From an uncultured Methanomassiliicoccales archaeon (GTDB taxonomy: Archaea > Thermoplasmatota > Thermoplasmata > Methanomassiliicoccales > Methanomethylophilaceae): a stretch of 6,281 nucleotides of DNA. The position numbers and the translations under genes are program-made. Location of the stretch: NCBI GenBank assembly GCA_934234005.1, contig CAKQHC010000086.1, forward strand, positions 1-6,281, in the 5' to 3' direction. Under the pieces are notes generated by a model. That model made no database searches, was not told where the DNA came from, and saw nothing but the letters and a program-made list of their open reading frames with translations. Shown here piece by piece: positions 1 through 4,885 of the stretch (the first letter of the stretch is position 1; each line of letters starts with the position of its first letter).

Positions 1-1011
1 TACTTTGTTTATATCGTCATAACCTTCGACATCCACTCCGTAAACAAGCTTGGCAACGACGAGAAGACCTATGTGTCCGTAGATTCCGGACATGAGATCG
101 GAATTCACAACGAAAATCCTGTTATCCGTGTATGCAGGACATGCTGTACCGATTACTCCGTCATCTCCGACATATTTGATGAAGAGACTGTCTGCGGACG
201 CATCGGATGTCATCGAGCAACGGATAACTGTCGTTTGGATTTTATCGGATATCTGTGCAAGGGCTTCTTTCGCACCCTCGTTTACAGCCGTTGTAACAGA
301 ACTCTGATCCAAATCGGTGTATGAAACGACATTCTCTCCCAATACGTCTTCGTACAATTTGGAAAGTGCGGAATTGTTGGTGTAGAGTGCGCCTCCGCTT
401 CCGGATGCGTTCATCTCAACAGTTGCAAGATAATCGACCTTTGTCTTATCCGCAACAGCTGCTTTAACAGCATTGACAACCGCATCATAATCGTCGGAGT
501 ATGTCTTAAGTTTGTCTTTGGCGCTCTGGGGCTCTCCGAAAATCTTCGAAAGCTTCTGAAGATCGTCGAAAAGGGATTCTCCGTTGCAGTCCAGTCTGAT
601 AACTTTGATTCCGTTGTTCTCGCATGATTTTTCGGTGCTTGCGTACAATGTCATAGAAGCAACGGGGCAGATTACTGCCTGTACTCCGAATTCGAGAAGT
701 TTTTCAACGGAAGGCGTATAATATGTTCCCAATTTTGCGTCGGGATTGTTTTCGGCTTCGATTCCGATGGTCTTGGAGTAATGGTAACAACTGATGTAAT
801 CGCTGATTCCGAGCATCTTCATGGCTTTGGGAATGTTCGAATTGAGTACGGCCACATTGGTAAGCGGTTCATCCAATACTATTTTGGAATTGCTTCCGTC
901 GACTATTGTTATGTTTCCGTCGCTGTCGCTGCCACCGTTATATGTAACGGCAACACCTGCGCCTGCAACGATAACCACAACTGCGATTACGGCAAAAATT
1001 TTAGCATTCAT
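1..1011 (-). CDS. Class III ABC-transporter substrate-binding protein (iron/heme/corrinoid type), C-terminus cut by window edge
   Basis: The reading frame is open from an ATG at 1011 to the window edge: 337 codons with no stop, so the C-terminus is missing. Residues ~5-23 are a hydrophobic segment followed by a Gly/Ser/Asp-rich linker, which suggests an N-terminal membrane anchor rather than a free protein. The rest follows the BtuF/FepB/FhuD-like fold. There is an early strand (VAVLNSNIPKAMKMLG, ~53-68), a first lobe with VEKLLEFGVQAVI (~102-114), a long linking helix (~147-187), and a late 'DNRIFVVN...SGIYGHIGLLVVAKLVYG' type ending (~296-325), typical of this family. It would capture an iron chelate, heme or corrinoid outside the membrane for a FecCD-type permease. 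The start is fixed by GAGGTG 5 nt upstream, inside the end of the preceding gene. The ATG directly follows that gene's TGA (TGAATG), so translation is probably coupled. The fold is clear, but the ligand cannot be read from the sequence; iron is favoured by the upstream operators. Confidence 0.85.
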   Translation of the reverse strand, partial: MNAKIFAVIAVVVIVAGAGVAVTYNGGSDSDGNITIVDGSNSKIVLDEPLTNVAVLNSNIPKAMKMLGISDYISCYHYSKTIGIEAENNPDAKLGTYYTPSVEKLLEFGVQAVICPVASMTLYASTEKSCENNGIKVIRLDCNGESLFDDLQKLSKIFGEPQSAKDKLKTYSDDYDAVVNAVKAAVADKTKVDYLATVEMNASGSGGALYTNNSALSKLYEDVLGENVVSYTDLDQSSVTTAVNEGAKEALAQISDKIQTTVIRCSMTSDASADSLFIKYVGDDGVIGTACPAYTDNRIFVVNSDLMSGIYGHIGLLVVAKLVYGVDVEGYDDINKV

Positions 1012-2082
1012 TCAAGCACCTCTTGATTTTACAAAAACGATAATGAGAACCGCAACAATCAGAACGGCGGCAACAGCGATTATAATCGTCGTATTGTTGT
1101 CTGTATCGTCGCTGCTGTCTGAATCCAATGCACCGGATAACTCTGCATAAGCCACTCCGCCGGTACCGAGAGTTACCTTGGCATCCGTCAAATCCGAATC
1201 AAGGCCGGCTTCCCTGAGATTCTCGACAGGTATTGCGGAATAATAGTAGTGGTTTGCGATTACAGTCTTATCCGCGGTTTTAATAAGTTCTGTAGGAACG
1301 ACATATTCTTTTCCGTCCGAAATCTTCACTTCGAGATCGGATGCATCGATATTGCTCATGTAGAATATGCAATAGTAGTCGCCGGGCGCTACAGATATTA
1401 CTTTTCCTGCATAATGTGCATTGTCTTTTTCGGTAAGATATCCGTATATCTTTCCGAGATCGGCGATTTCGTCTTCCACGCCGGATGTCCTCAGTTTTGC
1501 GACGGAAATATACGAATATTTGTCGGGATTCTTGACAACGTTTTCGGACAATGATTCGGTCGAATCGCCTTCGGAAAGAACGAATCTGTACTCGATTGCC
1601 GAGAAATCGGTCTGTGAGAACGAATTGTTGGCTGCCCCGTCTATAATTTCCGATGTCAGAGCGGAACCGTTCGAATATGCAACCGCGTCAATGACGCTCA
1701 TATATACAAAAGCAGAAACTTTTTCGGTTTCGAGTTTAACCTTCAAACCGTAGTTCAGCGTATCTCCGGAATATTCGGAAATTGTAAGATAGTACTGTTT
1801 GGACTGATCCATATTGCCTATGGATGCAAAGACCGAATTATCGTTCATCGTTTTTCCGAAACCGGTCGTAGGGGAATCTTTGGAGGCAGATCCTCCCGTA
1901 AAGGCGATACCTCCGACCATAAATTTGGCGAAGTAGAAGAAGGCGTTCTTTTCCATCACAAAACCGCTGTCGGTAATTTCAGGGTTTGCGGATGCCGCAT
2001 CGCTTTCGGAAATAACCGCTGATGCGCACGGAACGACCAATGCTACAACGACCAATGCTGTGATCAATTGCTTTAGAGACAT
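1012..2082 (-). CDS. Secreted, C-terminally anchored surface protein with two related internal segments; first gene of putative uptake operon
   Basis: I do not recognise a named family. The 356-residue protein has a signal peptide (hydrophobic ~6-19, likely cleavage after ASA-22). A Tyr/Ser/Asp-rich extracellular part follows, then an Asp/Ser/Thr linker (~318-332), one transmembrane helix (~333-350) and a short basic tail (KSRGA), so it should be membrane-anchored facing outward. Two internal segments look related. VYMSVIDA (126-133) corresponds to FYMSNIDA (240-247), and SYISVAKLRTSGVEDEIADL (190-209) corresponds to YSAIPVENLREAGLDSDLTD (281-300), with an insertion of ~23 residues in the first copy. 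The start is supported by GGAG 8 nt upstream (plus-strand 2091-2094). It is directly coupled (TGAATG) to the substrate-binding protein, so it may be an accessory ligand-capturing receptor, analogous in position to heme-binding surface proteins. That role is inferred from context only. I saw no convincing NEAT heme motif and no canonical lipobox at Cys19. Confidence 0.8.
   Translation of the reverse strand: MSLKQLITALVVVALVVPCASAVISESDAASANPEITDSGFVMEKNAFFYFAKFMVGGIAFTGGSASKDSPTTGFGKTMNDNSVFASIGNMDQSKQYYLTISEYSGDTLNYGLKVKLETEKVSAFVYMSVIDAVAYSNGSALTSEIIDGAANNSFSQTDFSAIEYRFVLSEGDSTESLSENVVKNPDKYSYISVAKLRTSGVEDEIADLGKIYGYLTEKDNAHYAGKVISVAPGDYYCIFYMSNIDASDLEVKISDGKEYVVPTELIKTADKTVIANHYYYSAIPVENLREAGLDSDLTDAKVTLGTGGVAYAELSGALDSDSSDDTDNNTTIIIAVAAVLIVAVLIIVFVKSRGA
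1017..1022 (-). promoter_or_regulatory. Shine-Dalgarno site of the substrate-binding protein gene
   Basis: GAGGTG on the minus strand lies inside the last sense codons of the upstream gene and 5 nt before the ATG at 1011. It settles the start of the downstream gene and shows that the two genes share one message. Confidence 0.7.
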
Positions 2083-2119
2083 TACAAACGCTCCAATGGA
2101 GATTTAATCCATCTAATAA

Positions 2120-2135
2120 TTTAGGATTTCTTAAA
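2120..2135 (+). promoter_or_regulatory. Operator-like box 3 (diverged, inverted copy of boxes 1 and 2)
   Basis: TTTAGGATTTCTTAAA is an imperfect palindrome (TTTAG/TTAAA arms). Its reverse complement agrees with box 1 at 13 of 16 positions. It lies downstream of the main TATA box and would overlap the start of transcription if the weak TATA near 2150 is used. As a DtxR-type site it is poor outside the TTAGG half. Confidence 0.35.
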
Positions 2136-2227
2136 TCTATTAAAACATTTGTATAATTCGTTATTTTCACTTGGTATAACAAAAATATAATCTAATTTTG
2201 CACGAAAAAATTCATTTTTTATATAAA

Positions 2228-2243
2228 TTAAGGAGTTCCTTAA
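2228..2243. promoter_or_regulatory. Perfect 7+7 bp palindrome abutting the TATA box (candidate repressor operator)
   Basis: TTAAGGAGTTCCTTAA has perfect arms TTAAGGA/TCCTTAA around a 2-bp GT centre. It touches TTTATATAAA (2218-2227) on the upstream side for minus-strand transcription, where the archaeal BRE (TFB contact) lies. A protein bound here would block TFB/TBP recruitment, a common form of archaeal repression. Its AGG/CCT half-sites echo those of the neighbouring boxes, so it may bind the same regulator. Confidence 0.5.
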
Positions 2244-2273
2244 ATATCATTTTAATGTTAAAATACTATATAA

Positions 2274-2289
2274 TTTAGTCAATCCTAAA
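2274..2289 (-). promoter_or_regulatory. DtxR/IdeR-like operator, box 1
   Basis: TTTAGTCAATCCTAAA (plus strand) has TTTAG/CTAAA arms. On the minus strand it reads TTAGGATTGACTAA, which keeps the TTAGG and CTAA blocks of the DtxR/IdeR consensus TTAGGTTAGSCTAACCTAA (consensus recalled from memory). It is 15/16 identical to box 2, and the centres are 32 bp apart, about three helical turns, so two bound dimers would sit on the same DNA face. Confidence 0.55.
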
Positions 2290-2305
2290 AATATTATTTT
2301 TAATT

Positions 2306-2321
2306 TTTAGTCTATCCTAAA
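2306..2321 (-). promoter_or_regulatory. DtxR/IdeR-like operator, box 2
   Basis: TTTAGTCTATCCTAAA differs from box 1 at one base. On the minus strand it reads TTAGGATAGACTAA, matching 12 of the first 14 positions of the recalled DtxR/IdeR consensus, so it is the best site in the window. It begins immediately after the stop codon of the HxlR-family gene (2322-2324). Confidence 0.55.
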
Positions 2322-2717
2322 TTAATTGTCTTCGGCAAAAGAACTTATGACGTAATCTCTGTAGTCGCACTTTTTGCACAACGGCCGGTCATCGGAACCG
2401 TCCGACAGATACATTCCGCCCCAATCGGCGATGGACTTCAGAATAGGGACTACGGACAGCCCCTTTTCCGTAAGAGAGTATTCAACCTTGGGATGAACGG
2501 CATCAATCTCGGTACGCGATATTATGCCGTCGGATACCAACTCTCTCAAAACAGATGACAGAACCTTATTGGAAATGTTTACCAACTCTTTGCTGAGTTC
2601 GTGGTAGCGCATGGTTCCCTTCATGTACAGGACACATATGATACGCGATTTCCATTTTCCGCCGAATACTTCCAATCCGTGTTCGAGGATACAGTGTATC
2701 GGTTCCGAATCTGCCAT
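2322..2717 (-). CDS. HxlR-family winged-helix transcriptional regulator with C-terminal CxxC
   Basis: The 131-residue protein carries the full HxlR signature. It has Cys9 in the N-terminal helix, FGGKWKSRIICVL (18-30), the winged helix with MRYHEL...ISNKVLSSVLRELVSDGIISR (36-68), the wing VHPKVEYSLTEKG (74-86) and the closing helix VVPILKSIADWG (89-100). Such proteins bind DNA as dimers in the cytoplasm. Several sense thiol or aldehyde stress through the N-terminal cysteine (HypR, HxlR). After the usual domain there is a ~30-residue tail with Cys114-x-x-Cys117 followed by acidic and aromatic residues, which could bind a metal or form a disulfide. The gene lies between the TerC gene and the operator cluster of the uptake operon, so it may control either. 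Its own site cannot be told from sequence. It probably has a leaderless message: no Shine-Dalgarno site, and a TATA-like box centred 26.5 bp upstream. Confidence 0.93.
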   Translation of the reverse strand: MADSEPIHCILEHGLEVFGGKWKSRIICVLYMKGTMRYHELSKELVNISNKVLSSVLRELVSDGIISRTEIDAVHPKVEYSLTEKGLSVVPILKSIADWGGMYLSDGSDDRPLCKKCDYRDYVISSFAEDN

Positions 2718-2739
2718 AATGACAGTACATCCAGGAGTG

Positions 2740-2747
2740 TAAATAAA
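2740..2747 (-). promoter_or_regulatory. TATA-like box of the HxlR-family gene
   Basis: TTTATTTA on the minus strand is centred 26.5 bp before the A of the ATG at 2717. This spacing would place the transcription start on the start codon, giving a leaderless message. It equals the spacing seen in the TerC/aldo-keto reductase promoter. Confidence 0.5.
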
Positions 2748-2762
2748 CCAATCGCAGGATGT

Positions 2763-2796
2763 TTCCGGATGTGTGGGGCCGGAATCGACCGACCCC
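2763..2796 (-). other. Two overlapping, mutually exclusive hairpins after the TerC gene
   Basis: Starting 6 nt after the TerC stop codon, the minus transcript can pair CCGACCCC (2789-2796) with GGGGCCGG (2775-2782). This is 8 bp with one G-U pair and a 6-nt loop. Alternatively it can pair CCGGAA (2779-2784) with TTCCGG (2763-2768), 6 perfect pairs and a 10-nt loop. Both use 2779-2782, so only one can form. No clear U-run follows, so this is not a standard terminator; it may be an RNA-end or attenuator-like element, or chance in a GC-rich patch. Confidence 0.35.
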
Positions 2797-2802
2797 CTGT
2801 AA

Positions 2803-3726
2803 TCAAGCGGTTTCTTTAGAGGTTTTGTTCCTGAACAGATATGAAAACAGAATTGTAGCCGCCAATACTCCGAGGATAACGGCCAAAGATGTGCCTACGG
2901 AGATGTGATAGAAATCCGAAAGCAGCATCTTGAATGCCACAAACAGAAGAATGATACCCAGGCCGTATTTCATGTAACGGAGTGCGTTCATCATTCCGTT
3001 AATTGCAAAATACAGAGATCTCAAACCCAATACGGCAAAAATGTTGGACGAATATACGATAAGCGTATCCGTAGAAATCGACAAACATGCGGGAATCGAA
3101 TCGAAAGCGAAGAGCAAATCGGACAATTCGATTACGATTATGCATAAGAACAGAGGCGTTGCCATCTTCACTCCGTTGCGGACGGTAAACAGTTTATCTC
3201 CGTCCAATTCGGGTGACGAACGTATCTTTCTGCTCAGACGCATGGCGACCGTTTCCGAACCGTCTTCTTTTTCTTTACCGAACATCGTCTTCAGAGCGGT
3301 TATCAACAATACCGCACCTAAAATGTACATTATGAAATGGAACGACTCCAAAAGCGTCGCTCCCACGAGAATGAATATCGCACGGAACACTATCGCACCG
3401 ATTACACCCCATAAGAGTGCTTTGTGCTGATACTCGTCGGGTATTGAGAAGTATGAGAATATAACTATGAACAGGAACAGATTATCCACGCTCATAGCCT
3501 TTTCAATCGCATATGCAGCCAGGTATTCTCCGGCTTTCTCCGTTCCTTCTTCGAAATAGATGAAAACCATGAAGGCCATCGCAACGGCTATCCACATTGC
3601 CGTTTCAGCGAGAGCCCTTTTGACGGAGACATGTCTGGATTTACGGTTTAGAACAAAGAGATCGAGAGCAAGCATTATAACTACTACAATCCCGAAGACC
3701 AACCACATGACACTCTGGTCAACCAT
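2803..3726 (-). CDS. TerC/Alx-family integral membrane protein (putative metal-ion exporter)
   Basis: The 307-residue protein has about eight or nine membrane helices and the TerC family pattern throughout. An early LDL motif is present (Asp22, TM1). IEKAMSVDNLFLF (74-86), IPDEYQHKALLWG (95-107) and a charged loop (~150-186) follow. The second half-site is ATPLFLCIIVIELSDLLFAFDSIPA (189-213), with Glu200, Asp203 and Asp209 as likely ion-coordinating residues. LGLRSLYFAINGM (233-245) and a C-terminal helix with a short basic tail complete it. TerC/Alx/MntX-type relatives are linked to tellurite resistance and to manganese or calcium homeostasis, so export of a divalent metal is the likely role (family knowledge, not visible here). 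The length is normal for the family. The ATG at 3726 is preferred to Met7 because the TATA box is centred 26.5 bp upstream, as expected for a leaderless start. There is therefore no room for the manganese riboswitch that precedes bacterial alx genes. Confidence 0.92.
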   Translation of the reverse strand: MVDQSVMWLVFGIVVVIMLALDLFVLNRKSRHVSVKRALAETAMWIAVAMAFMVFIYFEEGTEKAGEYLAAYAIEKAMSVDNLFLFIVIFSYFSIPDEYQHKALLWGVIGAIVFRAIFILVGATLLESFHFIMYILGAVLLITALKTMFGKEKEDGSETVAMRLSRKIRSSPELDGDKLFTVRNGVKMATPLFLCIIVIELSDLLFAFDSIPACLSISTDTLIVYSSNIFAVLGLRSLYFAINGMMNALRYMKYGLGIILLFVAFKMLLSDFYHISVGTSLAVILGVLAATILFSYLFRNKTSKETA

Positions 3727-3778
3727 AAACCCTGTTTTAAAAGAACATTATATATAGATTGCTAATAAGTAAAACGGC
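3727..3778. promoter_or_regulatory. 52-bp bidirectional promoter with one shared TATA box
   Basis: TATATATA at 3749-3756 is palindromic and centred at 3752.5, exactly 26.5 bp from the start codons of both divergent genes (3726 minus, 3779 plus). No Shine-Dalgarno site precedes either ATG, so both messages are probably leaderless, starting at the ATG. A TTTTAAAA palindrome at 3735-3742 is too close to the TerC start to be its TATA box, but could be a regulator site. Confidence 0.65.
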
Positions 3779-4885
3779 ATGACGGAGACCAAAGGGCAGT
3801 TGGGATTCGGTATGATGCGTCTCCCGTCGAAGAACGGCATCATCGATATAGAAGCAACGAAAAAACTCGTAGACCGTTTCATGGATGCAGGATTGAATTA
3901 TTTCGACACTGCCTGGGCATATCCGGGCAGCGAAGAGGCCGTGAGAAAAGCACTTGTCGAACGTTATCCCCGCGAATCGTATGTTCTCGCCACCAAAATG
4001 GCTGCATGGAGGTCAAAAAGCAGAGAAGAAATGGAAGAACAGTTCGAGAAATCGCTGAAAGACTCGGGCGTAGAATACTTCGACAACTATCTTCTGCATA
4101 ATCTCGGAGAAGACAGAACAGAATTTTTCGACAGATACGACGGATGGTCGTTTGTCCGCGGACTCAAAGAAAAAGGATTGGTCAAACATATCGGATTTTC
4201 GTTCCATGACAGAGCTCCGGTACTCAGAAAAATATTGGAGAAACATCCCGAAATGGAGTTTGTCCAACTTCAGGTAAATTATGCCGATTGGAACAATCCT
4301 GCGATACAATCCAAAGAATGCATAGAAGTGGCAAAGGAATTCGGAATTCCCGTTATAGTAATGGAGCCTCTGCGCGGAGGTATGCTCGCAAATCCGCCGG
4401 ACAAGGTGAAAGAAATATTCGACGCATATTCGGAGAAGAGAACATATGCGTCATGGGCTCTCAGATTCGCGGCAGGATGCGATAATGTGCGCACAGTCCT
4501 GTCGGGAATGAACTCCATGGAACAGATGGATGACAACATATCCTCGCTCGACGGATTCAAAGGCATGTCCGAAAAAGAAATGAAAGTAATCGAAAAAGCC
4601 TCGGAAACACTTGCTTCCATTCCTATAATACCCTGCACAAGCTGCGATTACTGCGCAAAAGTATGTCCGAAGGACATCGGCATTTCCGGAACGTTCGTAT
4701 CCGACAACATAATTACGCTGTACGGAAACAAAGAGTTCGCCATGTCGCAGCTTTTCTGGCTCGTAGACCTGCACAAAAGAAAGAGAGCAGACAACTGTAT
4801 CGGATGCGGAGCATGCGAAAAGGTATGTCCCCAACACATAAAGATTGTCGATCTGCTTAAGGTTTGTAACAGCCGTCTTCAATAA
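3779..4885 (+). CDS. Aldo/keto reductase with C-terminal 2x[4Fe-4S] ferredoxin domain
   Basis: The 368-residue protein has two parts. Residues ~7-280 form an aldo/keto reductase barrel: GFGMMRLP (9-16), Asp43 in YFDTAWAYPGSE, Tyr48, Lys73 in LATKM and His107 in YLLHNLG. These give the complete Asp-Tyr-Lys-His catalytic set. VMEPLRGG (194-201) and a late TVLSGMNSMEQM (239-250) match the NADP-binding end of the barrel. Residues ~284-355 hold two four-cysteine clusters, Cys286/289/292/296-Pro and Cys340/343/346/350-Pro, each able to bind a [4Fe-4S] cluster. This matches the COG1453-type 'oxidoreductases of the aldo/keto reductase family' common in anaerobes. The substrate is unknown; electrons may pass between the clusters and the nicotinamide site. 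The N-terminus is a little shorter than usual, but the start fits a leaderless message 26.5 bp from the TATA box. Its 3' end overlaps the convergent gene by 29 bp. Confidence 0.93.
   Translation: MTETKGQLGFGMMRLPSKNGIIDIEATKKLVDRFMDAGLNYFDTAWAYPGSEEAVRKALVERYPRESYVLATKMAAWRSKSREEMEEQFEKSLKDSGVEYFDNYLLHNLGEDRTEFFDRYDGWSFVRGLKEKGLVKHIGFSFHDRAPVLRKILEKHPEMEFVQLQVNYADWNNPAIQSKECIEVAKEFGIPVIVMEPLRGGMLANPPDKVKEIFDAYSEKRTYASWALRFAAGCDNVRTVLSGMNSMEQMDDNISSLDGFKGMSEKEMKVIEKASETLASIPIIPCTSCDYCAKVCPKDIGISGTFVSDNIITLYGNKEFAMSQLFWLVDLHKRKRADNCIGCGACEKVCPQHIKIVDLLKVCNSRLQ

Larger units (their letters stand above)
2083..2321 (-). promoter_or_regulatory. AT-rich control region of the uptake operon
   Basis: This gap is strikingly AT-rich beside the coding DNA. 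The best archaeal TATA box is TTTATATAAA at 2218-2227, which predicts transcription starting near 2196 and a leader of ~114 nt ending in the GGAG at 2091-2094. Weaker TATA-like stretches at ~2182-2190 and ~2148-2156 (TTATACAAA on the minus strand) would give starts near 2160 or 2128. Four operator-like palindromes are listed separately. Two further short AT inverted repeats, at 2205-2220 (AAAAAAT, 2 nt, ATTTTTT) and 2286-2302 (TAAAAAT, 3 nt, ATTTTTA), may only reflect base composition. A U5 run on the minus transcript opposite 2287-2291 could end the HxlR-gene message. No credible gene lies here. Confidence 0.55.

Noticed and set aside
1012..2082. NEAT-type heme-binding domain in the surface protein
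   Set aside because: Tyr-rich strands are present, but I could not place the S/YxxxY motif and fold order convincingly.
1979..2182. 67-codon minus-strand frame across the surface-protein start and control region
   Set aside because: It overlaps the signal-peptide region in another frame, has no family resemblance, and runs through the AT-rich regulatory DNA.
2205..2220. AAAAAAT/ATTTTTT inverted repeat as a terminator or operator
   Set aside because: Such repeats are expected by chance in DNA this AT-rich, and it has no GC stem; kept only as a note under the control region.
2763..2796. Standard intrinsic terminator after the TerC gene
   Set aside because: The stems are not followed by a U-run, and archaeal termination relies mainly on oligo-U.
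3727..3778. Manganese (yybP-ykoY) riboswitch before the TerC gene
   Set aside because: The message appears leaderless and the whole gap is 52 bp, so there is no space for the aptamer.
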